A DNA stretch of 64,000 bases from DASRJW01 sp964567755 (GCA_964567755.1 CAZMNW010000001.1:62001-126000), one strand, 5' to 3'; shown: positions 35,337 through 45,010, counted from the stretch's first letter. The notes: generated by a model not told the origin, from the sequence alone. Numbers and translations are program-made.

Positions 35337-36311
35337 ATGCTGCGCGTGCTGACCTATCATCGAATCGCGGAGCCCGCGGGCGCGCCGCACCTCGATCCAC
35401 GTTTGATCAGCGCCTCTCCGGCCGAGTTCGCCAGGCAGGTGCATTTCCTGGCGGCGAACTACCGCGTGCTGAGCCTCGAGGACGTCCTCGTGGCCTTCGA
35501 GACCCGCCGGCCTCTGCCGCGACGCGCCGTACTCGTCACTTTCGACGACGCTTATCGGGACTTCATGGAAGTGGCTTGGCCGATCCTGCAGGCGCACCGG
35601 ATGCCCGCCACGGTCTTCGTTCCCACCGCCTACCCGGACCGCCCCGAACGCGCCTTCTGGTGGGACCGAATCCACCGTTGCTGCACGGATCCCTCTCGAC
35701 CCGAGCTGGTGCTCCCACGCTTGGGAGTTTTTCCCTTGCACACTCAGGACGAGCGGTTGGCCGCCAAGCGCGCCGCGGCGCTGCTGGTCAAGAGTCTGCC
35801 GCACGATCATGCCACGGCGCTGATCGAGGAGATTTGCGATCAACTCGGCGAGGACGACACTCCACACCCCAGCGTCCTCGGCTGGGACGAGCTGCGGTTG
35901 ATCGCGCGCGACAATGTCTCGCTCTGCCCGCACACGCAATGGCACCCCTTGCTGACACGGGTGTCGCCCGGGCGGGCGCGCGGCGAGGTTTCGGCATCGA
36001 TGGCGGACATGCGACGCGAACTCGCCCATGTGCTGCCGGTTTTCTCCTATCCGGACGGTGCGCATGACAACAATGCGGTCGAGGTCCTGCGCCACGAAGG
36101 TTTCGCCTTGGCCTTCACCCAAGTCGACGGCCACAACGATCCGCGCCACAGCGATCCATTGCGCTTGAGCCGCACGAATATCACGCCACGAACGACACTG
36201 CCTTTGCTGCGCCTGCGCTTGCAGACTTGGTTTACCCATGTCGACCGCTGGCGCCATCGCGGTCATGCACCTGACTCACGCACTTTCGCCGACCGGAGCG
36301 CTTCGACGTGA
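35337..36311 (+). CDS. Polysaccharide deacetylase (NodB family, CE4)
   Basis: Predicted 324-residue enzyme. The NodB domain has LVTFDDAYRDF near 66-76, supplying the catalytic and metal-binding Asp pair, and a metal-binding CPHTQWHPLLTR near 199-210. FSYPDGAHDN is the later motif. It would remove N-acetyl groups from a glycan intermediate. There is no signal peptide, suggesting cytoplasmic or membrane-proximal action, as seen for WbmS-like deacetylases of LPS and EPS loci. ATG 35337 is preferred as MLRVLTYHRI is the normal family start; a GTG at 35271 is an alternative. Confidence 0.85.
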   Translation: MLRVLTYHRIAEPAGAPHLDPRLISASPAEFARQVHFLAANYRVLSLEDVLVAFETRRPLPRRAVLVTFDDAYRDFMEVAWPILQAHRMPATVFVPTAYPDRPERAFWWDRIHRCCTDPSRPELVLPRLGVFPLHTQDERLAAKRAAALLVKSLPHDHATALIEEICDQLGEDDTPHPSVLGWDELRLIARDNVSLCPHTQWHPLLTRVSPGRARGEVSASMADMRRELAHVLPVFSYPDGAHDNNAVEVLRHEGFALAFTQVDGHNDPRHSDPLRLSRTNITPRTTLPLLRLRLQTWFTHVDRWRHRGHAPDSRTFADRSAST

Positions 36312-37687
36312 TGGAAACAAACGCGCCCGCGACAACCGTTGACAGCGCGTCTGGCGCTGCAGCGCGTACGGCGCTCGCGCGCAAGCCGCGTTTCGCGTAC
36401 ATCATGTCGCGCTTCCCGAAAATCAGCGAAACCTTCGTTCTCTATGAGATCTTGGCGCTCGAAGCCCAAGGCTTGCGCGTCGAGGTGTTCCCGTTGCTGC
36501 GCGAACGTCAGACTGTCTCGCACCCGGAGGCGGCGGCCGTCGTCGCGCGGGCGCATTATCATCCGTTCCTGTCATGGCGCATTCTCCAGGCGCATCTGTA
36601 CTTCTTGCTGCATCGGCCGCTCGCAACCATGCGCGTGGTCTACGAGGTGCTGCGCGGCACGCTCGGTAGCCGCAACTTTTTCCTCGGTGCGCTCGGCATC
36701 TTTCCCAAGACGGTGCGTTTCGCCTACGAAATGCGGCTTCTCGGCATCGAGCACGTGCACGCGCATTTCGCCACGCATCCGGCGCTGGCGGCGCTCATCG
36801 TGCACCGTCTTACCGGGATTCCCTTCAGCTTCACCGCGCACGGCTCCGATCTGCACGTCGACCGCTGCATGCTGGAGCACAAAGTGCGGGCGGCAGCGTT
36901 CGCCGTCACCATTTCTGATTTCAACAAGGAACTCATGGTGCAGGAATGCGGCGAGGATTTGCGCCGGCGCATCCACGTCGTGCACTGCGGCGTCGACCCT
37001 GCCGTGTTCGCCCCGGTCCAGTCGAGCGCGAATGGCGGCGCTGCGCAAAGCAGCGGTATCCTGCGCCTGCTCTGCGTCGCCTCGCTCGAAGAGGTGAAGG
37101 GTCACCGCACCCTCATCGAGGCGTGTGCCGAGTTGGTTGCGCGCGGTGTGCGCTTGCGTTGCGATCTCGTTGGCGAGGGCCCGCAGCACGCGGCTATCTC
37201 GGCCCAGATCGAGGCCGCCGGGCTCGGCGCAGAGGTCCACTTGCACGGCAATCTGCCGCGGCCAGAGATCAGTCGCATGATGGCTGCCGCCGACATCTTC
37301 TGCCTGCCGAGCGTTCCGACTCGAGAAGGCAAGCGCGAGGGGATCCCCGTCGTCCTCATGGAAGCGATGGCCACCGGCTTGCCCGTAGTCTCGTCGCGTC
37401 TCTCAGGCATTCCTGAACTGGTCGAGGATGGAGTCGCAGGCGTCCTGGTGGAACCACGCGACGGCATCGCGCTGGCCACGGTGCTGGAACAGCTCGCGAG
37501 CGACCGCGACCGGCGCCAGGCCATGGGGCGAGCGGGACGCCGGAGGGTGGAAATGCACTTCGATCTGCACCAGAACGCGCGTCGACTCGCCGCCTTGTTC
37601 GTGACCCAAGCACGTCATGAAAGTCGAGAGCGCTGGTCCTTGCATCCTGCCGCCGCGAGCCACGGACCTCAGGTGAACGATGCTTGA
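36311..37687 (+). CDS. Family 4 glycosyltransferase (WcaL-like)
   Basis: Predicted 458-residue GT-B enzyme. The N-terminal YIMSRFPKISETFVLYEILA signature is typical of WcaL/AmsK-type transferases. It is followed by HVHAHFATHPALAALI and FTAHGSDLHVD. The C-terminal nucleotide site has GIPVVLMEAMATGLPVVSSR and a glutamate pair (E..AMA, E of PELVEDGVAG). It would add a sugar to the growing repeat. Start overlaps the deacetylase stop (TGATG), and it overlaps the next gene by 8 nt. Confidence 0.88.
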   Translation: METNAPATTVDSASGAAARTALARKPRFAYIMSRFPKISETFVLYEILALEAQGLRVEVFPLLRERQTVSHPEAAAVVARAHYHPFLSWRILQAHLYFLLHRPLATMRVVYEVLRGTLGSRNFFLGALGIFPKTVRFAYEMRLLGIEHVHAHFATHPALAALIVHRLTGIPFSFTAHGSDLHVDRCMLEHKVRAAAFAVTISDFNKELMVQECGEDLRRRIHVVHCGVDPAVFAPVQSSANGGAAQSSGILRLLCVASLEEVKGHRTLIEACAELVARGVRLRCDLVGEGPQHAAISAQIEAAGLGAEVHLHGNLPRPEISRMMAAADIFCLPSVPTREGKREGIPVVLMEAMATGLPVVSSRLSGIPELVEDGVAGVLVEPRDGIALATVLEQLASDRDRRQAMGRAGRRRVEMHFDLHQNARRLAALFVTQARHESRERWSLHPAAASHGPQVNDA

Positions 37688-39341
37688 AACCACGCTGGCG
37701 ACGCGCTTCGTGCCGGGGAGCAATCGCAAGAACGATCGTGCCGGCGCCCATTGGATCTTTTGCCTCGACCGCCTCGATCTCGGCCGAGCACTTTGCCTCG
37801 GAGCGCCGAGCACGACGACACTCGACATGGTGGCGCCCCTCGCAGACGAAGTGATGGTGTGGGAGCCGCAGGCGGCAAAACGCCGTGCCTTGCTGGAGTG
37901 GCTCGATCGCTCCGGCCGCCGCAACGTCTCCGTGGCCGAGCGGCCACAGGCCTCGTGGCAGCTGCACGAGCTGCGCGCCGATCTGTTGCTGCCGCACGGA
38001 CCATGGAATGCCGCAGATGTCGCCGACGCGCTCAAACCAAGCGGCTCCTTCTATGTCGAGACACGCCCTCCTGCGGGGAAGCCGGCGATCGCCGTGCACC
38101 CCGGCATCAAAACCACGACGTTGCGCCTGACGCCGAGCCTGGGCGAGATTCGCACGGCGATTCCCCTCGAAGACACGATCACCGCGGACTATTTCGCCCG
38201 GCACCGTATGCATGCGACACATTTCCGCCGCGGCCTGCTCGCCAAGGCCGAACGCATGCTCACTCGCCACGGTCTGGTCACGCCGGGTCGTCTCGGCTTC
38301 TTGGGGAGCAGCGAGCGCAGCGGACGATCGCAACCCCCGGCATACCTACGCCGCCTCGCCCACTTGAACGGATTGGATCTCGAACGGCATCGCTGGGGAC
38401 TGTGGGCGCGCGGCGACTATCGCTCGCAGAAAGTACTGTTCTATTTGTTCGCTGGCACGGCAGAGACTCCCGATCTCGTGGTCAAGATGGTTCGCGACGC
38501 CAGCTTCAACGCGCGGCTCGAGAATGAGTATCGAGTCCTGTCGCGCCTGCGTGGGTTGTCCAGCGCGCATCGTGATCACGTGCCGGAGGCTCTTTTCCTC
38601 GGGCATCCCGGCAACCTGAGCGCAGTCGGCGAGCGCGTCATCGAAGGCGCGCCCTTCACCAGCCGCACGGACGGCAGCGCCGATTGCATGCACGCGCGTC
38701 AGGCTGTCGAGTGGCTCACGGATGTCGCGCGCGACACGGCGCGACCAATGGCCGCCCCGCGTGTGGCCGACGTCCTGCGCGAGCTGTGCAGCCGTTTCGA
38801 AGCCATCTACAACCCGGCGCCGGCGGAAAGTACATTTCTTCGCCAGCAGATCGCGCGCGTCGCCGCGAGCCCATGGCCGGTGCCGGCGGTGCTGCAGCAT
38901 GGTGACCCTGGGCCGTGGAATCTTTGTGTGCGTGCCGACGGTCGCGTCGTGTTTCTCGATTGGGAAGCCGCCGAGGAACAAGGCATGCCGCTATGGGATC
39001 TCTTCTATTTCTTGCGTTCCTACGTGCTCCTCGGTCGGGTGCGCGGAGTGCAGAGACGGCTCGAGACGTTCGCCTCCACTTTCCTTGCCGATTCCCCGTT
39101 ATCGGGGCTGGTGCGACAAGCGGTCGAAGAGTATTGCGTGCGTGTCGGTTTGCATCCGAGCCTCGTCGAACCTCTGTTCTTCACCTGCTGGATGCACCGT
39201 GCGCTCAAGGAATCGGCCCGATTGCACCCGCAACGACTCGCCGAAGGTCGCTTCCTCGCCGTGCTGCGCCACTGCATCGCCCATCGTGAATCCCCGGGCT
39301 TGCGGCGCCTCTTCGACCTGCCGCAGCCTGCCACCGTCTGA
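37680..39341 (+). CDS. Fusion of methyltransferase-like domain and APH-type kinase
   Basis: Predicted 553-residue cytoplasmic protein. Residues about 1-200 follow the same fold pattern as the protein at 23866-24609 (RALCLGAPSTTTLDMVAPLA, EPQAAKRRALLEWL, RADLLLPHGPWNAADV, LKPSGSFYVE). Residues about 240-540 are an APH-like kinase with LQHGDPGPWNLCV near 405-417 and VVFLDWEAAEEQ as the second metal site. In the earlier part of the locus these modules are two adjacent genes. The fusion supports a functional link. Substrate unknown; an activated sugar or lipid-linked intermediate is plausible. Confidence 0.75.
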   Translation: MLETTLATRFVPGSNRKNDRAGAHWIFCLDRLDLGRALCLGAPSTTTLDMVAPLADEVMVWEPQAAKRRALLEWLDRSGRRNVSVAERPQASWQLHELRADLLLPHGPWNAADVADALKPSGSFYVETRPPAGKPAIAVHPGIKTTTLRLTPSLGEIRTAIPLEDTITADYFARHRMHATHFRRGLLAKAERMLTRHGLVTPGRLGFLGSSERSGRSQPPAYLRRLAHLNGLDLERHRWGLWARGDYRSQKVLFYLFAGTAETPDLVVKMVRDASFNARLENEYRVLSRLRGLSSAHRDHVPEALFLGHPGNLSAVGERVIEGAPFTSRTDGSADCMHARQAVEWLTDVARDTARPMAAPRVADVLRELCSRFEAIYNPAPAESTFLRQQIARVAASPWPVPAVLQHGDPGPWNLCVRADGRVVFLDWEAAEEQGMPLWDLFYFLRSYVLLGRVRGVQRRLETFASTFLADSPLSGLVRQAVEEYCVRVGLHPSLVEPLFFTCWMHRALKESARLHPQRLAEGRFLAVLRHCIAHRESPGLRRLFDLPQPATV

Positions 39342-39449
39342 TTCTCGCCATGTAGAAGTTGGCTCCAGCTCCAGGCATCGCGCGTGCAAGGTGCTCGACG
39401 TGCGTGAAGTGTCGCGCGTGTATGGAAGCGTCGAACGAGAGCGGGCGTG

Positions 39450-40622
39450 ATGCAGGACCCTCGTGCCGCCACTGATTCCCGGCCGCAGGCCGAATCACAG
39501 CCAGGCAGCGGCTCGCTTCAAGTCGTGGACTACGATCTGCACGGAATCGTCGGCATCCGGCTCGTGGACGCCGCGCCTGCCGACACCGCCGCCGTCGATC
39601 GGCAGCTCGGTCCGATCCAACGACCGCTGCAGCGGCTCCCCGACATCACGATTCGCTTCGTCGATCGTCTGCAGCTATCCGGACGCGTTCGACTGCTCGG
39701 CCTCGACGAGGCCGCATTCACCGACGATTCCTTCTTGGTGCTGCGCAGCAAGCACAAGACACGCGCACGGGTGCAGATCCCGATGGCGCAAATCGGCAAC
39801 GCCTGCGAGATCGTGTGCGAGCGCGGCGTGGCGGCAGTGCCGTTCTTGATCCCGATCGTCAACCTCACCGCCCTCGGCAACGGGGCCTTGCCATTGCACG
39901 CCGCCGCCTTCAACACCGGCGGCACCGGCGTGCTGGTCACCGGATGGTCGAAGGGAGGCAAGACCGAAACGCTGCTCGCCTTCATGGCGCGCGGGGCGCG
40001 TTACGTCGGTGACGAATGGGTCTACATCGATGCACGCGGCGAGCGCATGGGAGGCATCCCCGAGCCCATTCGCGTCTGGGATTGGCACCTGCGGCAGATG
40101 CCGCATTTGCGTGCGGCGGTGCGCCGCGCCGACCGCGCGCGATTGCTGGCATTGCGGAGCGCGCTTGGCCTCGAGGCGGCGCTGTCCCGTGCTCCTGGGC
40201 GCAATCTCTTTCCGGCTCGGTTGCTGCGCAGGGCGCGACCGCTGCTGCAGCGGCAAGCGTGTGTGGACATGCACCCGCGTCGACTCTTCGGCGAACGTCT
40301 CGATTTGAGCGGCAACCTCGACCGGGTCGTGTTCGCCGCCAGCCACGAGCGTACAGACATCGTCGCGCGTCACATCGATCCGCGCGAGATCGCCGCGCGC
40401 ATGGTGTTCTCGCTGCAGTACGAGCGGCTGCCGTTCATGGCGTGCTACCACGCCTTTCGTTTCGCCTTCCCCGCAGCGCGCAACCCCATCGTCGAGGCCG
40501 CGGAGGAACTGCAGCGCGACCGCCTGCAGCGCCTGTTCGCCACCAAGCCCTGCTTCACGCTCGAGCACCCGTACCCGGTGTCGATTCCGGCGCTCCACGA
40601 CACCCTCGAGCCGCTGCTCTGA
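39450..40622 (+). CDS. HPr-kinase-like P-loop protein of the glycan locus
   Basis: Predicted 390-residue soluble protein resembling HprK-related kinases. Central motifs are ALPLHAAAFNTGGTGVLVTG then GWSKGGKTE (Walker A, Lys near 171) and RGARYVGDEWVYI, which mirrors the GDD-type strand of HPr kinase. It lacks the rest of the HPr-specific C-terminal signature. HprK-like proteins recur in exosortase-type polysaccharide loci with unknown substrates. ATG 39450 follows a GTG at 39447, and either could start translation. A 108-nt gap separates it from the preceding gene. Confidence 0.72.
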   Translation: MQDPRAATDSRPQAESQPGSGSLQVVDYDLHGIVGIRLVDAAPADTAAVDRQLGPIQRPLQRLPDITIRFVDRLQLSGRVRLLGLDEAAFTDDSFLVLRSKHKTRARVQIPMAQIGNACEIVCERGVAAVPFLIPIVNLTALGNGALPLHAAAFNTGGTGVLVTGWSKGGKTETLLAFMARGARYVGDEWVYIDARGERMGGIPEPIRVWDWHLRQMPHLRAAVRRADRARLLALRSALGLEAALSRAPGRNLFPARLLRRARPLLQRQACVDMHPRRLFGERLDLSGNLDRVVFAASHERTDIVARHIDPREIAARMVFSLQYERLPFMACYHAFRFAFPAARNPIVEAAEELQRDRLQRLFATKPCFTLEHPYPVSIPALHDTLEPLL

Positions 40623-40906
40623 ACCCTTTGGTGGGGCGATCCCCGCAAGCACCGCGCGCTGATGCCTCGCGATGGCGGCGCATTTCGCAATCCCCGTCCG
40701 GTTGAGACGCAGATTCTGCGAACGACCGTTCACGTTCGCCGACCTTCGCTTGCTTCCGAGATCGTCACATGACGACCCGTCGTTCCCCCATCGTGCGCGG
40801 GAACATCCATGGTGCGGATGATGCATGGAGAAACTCGTGATGAACGAAATACGAAATGGCGTGCTCTCGCGGACCCGCGCAAGAGCAGAGGTGTGGAGGT
40901 ACGGGG

Positions 40907-42052
40907 ATGCGTATTCATCGGGTCGTGCTTGCCTTGTTTTTCGTGATCCTGGGCGGATGTGATCTGGGGGTCGTGGGTGGCGAGGGATCACCGGCGGCAC
41001 CACCCAACGCACCCCCGCCTCCCGAAGACGGCGGCCCCCCGCCGCCCGACATCCAACCACCCCCGGGGTACGTCCCCCCACCACCTCTCGGCAAAGGCAT
41101 CTGGATCTCGCACGAAGAGATCGCGCAGCTGCCGACGTCAGGAAGAGCCTGGGAAGCGCTGCTGGAACAGGCGAACGCCGCGGCCGGCACGCCGCAGCTC
41201 AGCAACCAAGATCAGGACAACAACGTCCAAGTCCTGGCGAAAGCGCTCGTGTACGTGCGCACCAAAGACCAGCGCTACCGGACCGAAGTGCGCGCCAACT
41301 GCATGGCCGCGATCGACACCGAGCTCGGCGGACGGACCTTGGCTCTCGGACGCGAGCTGGCCGCATATGTCATCGCCGCGGATCTGGTGGGGCTCGAAAC
41401 GAGCGAGGACATCCCCTTCCGTGCTTGGCTACGCCGCTGCCTCACCGAGACGCTCGATGGGCGCACCTTGGTCTCGACACACGAAGATCGCGCCAACAAT
41501 TGGGGCACGCACGCGGGCGCGAGCCGCGCCGCCGTCGCTGTCTTCCTCGGCGACACGGCCGAGCTCGAACGCTGCGCTCAGGTGTTCAAGGGCTGGGTGG
41601 GCGACCGCAATACGTATTCCGGTTTCGAGTACGGCGACCTGTCGTGGCAGGTGGATGCATCGCAACCGGTCGGCATCAACCCGGCCGGCGCGATGAAGTC
41701 CGGCGAATCCATCGACGGCGTCATTCCCGACGACATGCGCCGCGGCTGCGCCTTCCAGTTCCCGCCGTGCTCGACGGGGTATCCGTGGGAGGGCTTGCAA
41801 GGCGCGACCGTGATGGCGGAGATCCTCCACCGCGCCGGCTACGATGCCTGGAGCTGGGGGGACAAGGCGCTCTTCCGCGCCGTGCGTTTCCTCTACAACT
41901 TGGATGCGCGTTATTCCGGCTGGTGGGCGAGCGGCGACGATCAGTGGAACATCTGGCTGGTGAATCACGCCTACGGCACCGACTTCCCCACGGAGTTGCC
42001 GGCCGGCGATGGCAAGAACATGGGATGGACGGACTGGACCCACTCGCGGTGA
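40907..42052 (+). CDS. Alginate-lyase-like lipoprotein
   Basis: Predicted 381-residue lipoprotein. The signal peptide ends in a lipobox LGGC (Cys18). A Pro-rich linker (about 30-62) follows, then an alpha-helical lyase-like toroid with VLAKALVYVRTKDQRY, LGRELAAYVIAADLV, NNWGTHAGASRAAVAV and DQWNIWLVNHAYGTDF. NNWG with a following His is typical of the alginate lyase / chondroitin-type fold catalytic region. A role in trimming or releasing the exported polysaccharide is the natural inference. GGAGG lies upstream of ATG 40907. It ends the locus, just before a strong terminator. Confidence 0.75.
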   Translation: MRIHRVVLALFFVILGGCDLGVVGGEGSPAAPPNAPPPPEDGGPPPPDIQPPPGYVPPPPLGKGIWISHEEIAQLPTSGRAWEALLEQANAAAGTPQLSNQDQDNNVQVLAKALVYVRTKDQRYRTEVRANCMAAIDTELGGRTLALGRELAAYVIAADLVGLETSEDIPFRAWLRRCLTETLDGRTLVSTHEDRANNWGTHAGASRAAVAVFLGDTAELERCAQVFKGWVGDRNTYSGFEYGDLSWQVDASQPVGINPAGAMKSGESIDGVIPDDMRRGCAFQFPPCSTGYPWEGLQGATVMAEILHRAGYDAWSWGDKALFRAVRFLYNLDARYSGWWASGDDQWNIWLVNHAYGTDFPTELPAGDGKNMGWTDWTHSR

Positions 42053-42100
42053 TCACCACTTCACCCCGTCGATGAAGGGACCGGCAGACTCCCTTCCACA

Positions 42101-42142
42101 GGCGGCTCGCGCCCGACCACGCGCGAGCCGCCTTCTTCATTT
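42101..42142 (+). terminator. Strong intrinsic terminator closing the polysaccharide locus
   Basis: A perfect 12-bp stem (GGCGGCTCGCGC at 42101-42112 with GCGCGAGCCGCC at 42121-42132) encloses an 8-nt loop and is followed by TTCTTCATTT. It lies 48 nt after the lyase stop and before the kinase gene. Confidence 0.85.
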
Positions 42143-42242
42143 CACACCAGTCTCGGATCGCAAGCGCCGCGAAAATAGACATCTTTCCTCGGCGGGCCTA
42201 GAGTGAGAGACACTCTCCATTTCCCGATCATCTTGGGGGCAG

Positions 42243-44636
42243 ATGGACACCCTGATCGGCAGGACGCTCTCCCATTACCGCATCATCGAAAAGATCGGCG
42301 CGGGTGGAATGGGGGAGGTCTACCGCGCGCGCGACACCCGCCTCGAGCGCGACGTGGCGCTCAAGGTGCTGCCACGGCACGCCCTCGACGACGAGGACGC
42401 CCGCCGGCGCTTTCGCAAGGAAGCGCTCGCGCTCTCCAAGCTGAACCACCCACACGTCTGCACGATCCATGACTTCGACAGCCAGGACGGGACGGACTTC
42501 CTGGTGATGGAGTACGTGGAGGGGGTGACGCTCGCCCATCGGTTGCGCGAGGGAGCGCTCGCCGGGGACGAAGTAGTCCGGGTGGGGCGTCAGATCGGGG
42601 AGGCGCTGGGCGCAGCGCACGAACAGGGGGTGATCCATCGGGATCTGAAGCCGGGGAATATCATGGTGACGTCGAAGGGCGTGGCAAAAGTGCTCGACTT
42701 CGGGCTGGCAAAGGAGCGGCGCGCGGTGGGGTCGGGGAGCGCGACGCTGACGATGACCGCCGAGATCGTGGGAACGCTGCCGTACATGGCGCCGGAGCAG
42801 TTGATGGGGAGGGCGACGGACGCCCGCACGGACATCCATGCCCTTGGGGTGGTTCTGTACGAGATGGCGACGGGGCACCTTCCGTTCGAAGGTGGATCCT
42901 CGGTCGCACTGGCGGACGCGATCCTTCACCAGGACCCGATTCCGCTTCGCAAGGGAGAGCGCCCGGTTTCGCGCGGTCTCGAGGCGGTGATCCTTCGGTG
43001 CCTGGAGAAGGAACCTGCGCGGCGGTATCCGTCGACGCGCGATGTCATCCACGCTCTGGCGCAGTCGGGAGCGGGGATCGGTCTCTCGGAGACCGCCCGA
43101 CGGAGCTGGCGGAAGCACGGGAGAATCGTCGCAGCGGGCGCGGTGCTTCTCTTCCTGGCAACCGCTCTTCTCGCGCTCGAGTGGAGTGGGACGCTGCCGC
43201 GCTGGACAGGAGGGGGGAGCACGCAAGCCATCCGTGCACTGGCCGTGCTTCCGCTGGTGAATCTCTCCGGCGATCAAACCCAGGAATACTTCGCGGAAGG
43301 AATGACGGAGGAGATCATCGTCGCGCTATCGAAGATCCCTTCGCTGCGGGTGATCTCGCACCAGTCGGTAATGGGGTTCCGGGGCTCGAAGGAATCCGTG
43401 CGGAGTATCGCGCGAACTCTGCACGTGGACGCGATTGTGACCGGCTCGGTGCGCCGGATCGAGGATCGTGTTCGGATCACATCGGAGCTCATCCAGGCGG
43501 ATCCCGAGCGGCACCTCTGGGCCGAGAGCTACGAGGGGAATGCGGCAGAGGTGCCAGCGCTCCAGGCCAGTCTTGCGCGCGACATCGGTAGGAAGATCGG
43601 AGCGGGTCTCACGCCCGAGCAGCGCGACAGGGTCGCCGCGTCGAGGGCCGTGGATCCAAGAGCCCACGATGAGTACCTCAAGGGTGTGTCGGTGGGGGAG
43701 ATGGCTGACCTAGGGCACTACCAAGAGGCGCTCCAGCACTTCACGAAAGCAGTGACGATTGATCCATTGTATGCCCAGGGGTGGTCCGGACTTGCGTACG
43801 GCTACTACGCGCTTTCAAGCCTCTACCTGCCCCCCGAGGAGGCGATGCCCAAATGCCGAGCGGCTGCGCTCAGGGCGCTCTCGATCGACAGCACCCTCGC
43901 TGATGCCCACGTCAACCTGGCCCGAGTCTACACAGTCTACGACTGTAACTGGTCCCTCGCCGAGCTGGAGCTTCGCCGCGCGTTCGATCTCAATCCAAGC
44001 AGCGTCGAGGCCCGAACCTGGTATGCGATCATGCTGAGCAAACTCGGCCGGTTCGAGGAGATGGCCGAGCAGTACCGGCGTGCCCATGAGATCGAGCCGC
44101 TCTCGCGATGGATTGAAGGAGGCATTGCCTACGGTGATTACCTCGCCGGCCGATACGACGAGTCTCTCGCTCGGTACCGGGAGCTCGCGCGCCAAGAACC
44201 GGACATACCAATGTGGCATTGGTCGCCTGGGTTCTGCCACGAGGAGAAGGGCAGGTTCTCCGAAGCCATCGCCAAGCACCAGAGCGCCGTCTCGCTGGCG
44301 GAAAAGGAGGGAGCGGGCCCCATTGCCTGGGCGGCTCGTACTCTTCTCTGCCGCTCCTATGCCCTCGCGGGACGCCGCGCCGAGGCTCTGGCCCTGCTGC
44401 AGAGCCTCGAGGGGCAGAAGTCTATCTCGCCGTACCTGCTCGGGACAGTCTACGTGGCGCTCGGGGATGCGGATCACGCCTTCGAATGGTTCGAGCGAGC
44501 TTTTCGGGCGCACGATGAGGAACTGACTGCTATCAAGGTGGATCCAAAGGTCCGCTCGCTCCGCTCCGATCCTCGATTCATCGCCTTACTTCGCAAGTTG
44601 GGGCTCGAGCAGGATTTCGCTCCTGTCCATGGGTGA
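42243..44636 (+). CDS. Ser/Thr protein kinase with TolB-like and TPR sensor domains
   Basis: Predicted 797-residue membrane kinase. The PknB-type domain (about 11-280) is intact: GAGGMGEVYRARD, VALKVLP, HRDLKPGNIM at about 131, DFGLAK, GTLPYMAPEQ and DIHALGVVLYEMATG. One TM helix (about 296-315) leads to a TolB N-terminal/FlgO-like domain (IRALAVLPLVNLSGD, YFAEGMTEEIIVALS, AIVTGSVRRIEDRV). TPR repeats (about 470-790) follow. This architecture is common in Acidobacteria and Eisenbacteria-like genomes. Codon choice here looks different from the polysaccharide genes (many GGG and GTG runs). It may be the intact counterpart of the relic at 10809-11658, though C-terminal parts differ. Confidence 0.92.
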   Translation: MDTLIGRTLSHYRIIEKIGAGGMGEVYRARDTRLERDVALKVLPRHALDDEDARRRFRKEALALSKLNHPHVCTIHDFDSQDGTDFLVMEYVEGVTLAHRLREGALAGDEVVRVGRQIGEALGAAHEQGVIHRDLKPGNIMVTSKGVAKVLDFGLAKERRAVGSGSATLTMTAEIVGTLPYMAPEQLMGRATDARTDIHALGVVLYEMATGHLPFEGGSSVALADAILHQDPIPLRKGERPVSRGLEAVILRCLEKEPARRYPSTRDVIHALAQSGAGIGLSETARRSWRKHGRIVAAGAVLLFLATALLALEWSGTLPRWTGGGSTQAIRALAVLPLVNLSGDQTQEYFAEGMTEEIIVALSKIPSLRVISHQSVMGFRGSKESVRSIARTLHVDAIVTGSVRRIEDRVRITSELIQADPERHLWAESYEGNAAEVPALQASLARDIGRKIGAGLTPEQRDRVAASRAVDPRAHDEYLKGVSVGEMADLGHYQEALQHFTKAVTIDPLYAQGWSGLAYGYYALSSLYLPPEEAMPKCRAAALRALSIDSTLADAHVNLARVYTVYDCNWSLAELELRRAFDLNPSSVEARTWYAIMLSKLGRFEEMAEQYRRAHEIEPLSRWIEGGIAYGDYLAGRYDESLARYRELARQEPDIPMWHWSPGFCHEEKGRFSEAIAKHQSAVSLAEKEGAGPIAWAARTLLCRSYALAGRRAEALALLQSLEGQKSISPYLLGTVYVALGDADHAFEWFERAFRAHDEELTAIKVDPKVRSLRSDPRFIALLRKLGLEQDFAPVHG

Positions 44637-44644
44637 CGCGCCGC

Positions 44645-45003
44645 GATGTTGACCGCGGCGAACAGTCTTGCGAGGCCTCTCTTTTTGGCCGCGTTCACGA
44701 CCGCATCGAGGAGGAGCGAACCGATTCCGTTGCGGTGGCGTGTATGGTGCACGTAGAACGCGTCGATGTGGCCATCGGCTTCGAGCTCGACGAAGCCGAC
44801 GAGGATCCCTTCCTCCGCGGCAACAAAGGTCTCTTGCTGGCGAATCGGGCCGTCCAAATCTCCGCGTCTTGACCCGAGATGGGAGCCCACGCCTCGAGCT
44901 AGCGTTGCGTGTAATGTGCCGCATTGGCATGGTGTACGGTCGCATCGAAAAGCTGCATGAGGGCGTCAGCATCCGTCTCGCGGTAAGCGCGGTTGCGAAT
45001 CAT
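44645..45003 (-). pseudogene. GNAT N-acetyltransferase pseudogene
   Basis: Reading leftward from the ATG at 45003 gives MIRNRAYRETDADALMQLF, a GNAT N-terminus, ending at TAG (44899-44901). There the sequence HYTQR*LEAWAP would need Gln (CAG to TAG change). The same frame continues to EIWTARF, then the family pattern moves to a second frame (QQETFVAAEEGILVGFVE, DAFYVHHTRHRNGIG with the acetyl-CoA loop). The C-terminus after FAAVNIAAR is missing. So a nonsense change, a frameshift near 44855 and 3' truncation are visible. It abuts the end of the kinase gene. Confidence 0.78.
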
Positions 45004-45010
45004 TGCGGGA

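Noticed and set aside
11707..42052. Exosortase/PEP-CTERM system
   Set aside because: HprK-like, NTase and GT4 types occur in such loci, but no exosortase membrane protein or PEP-CTERM motif was found here.
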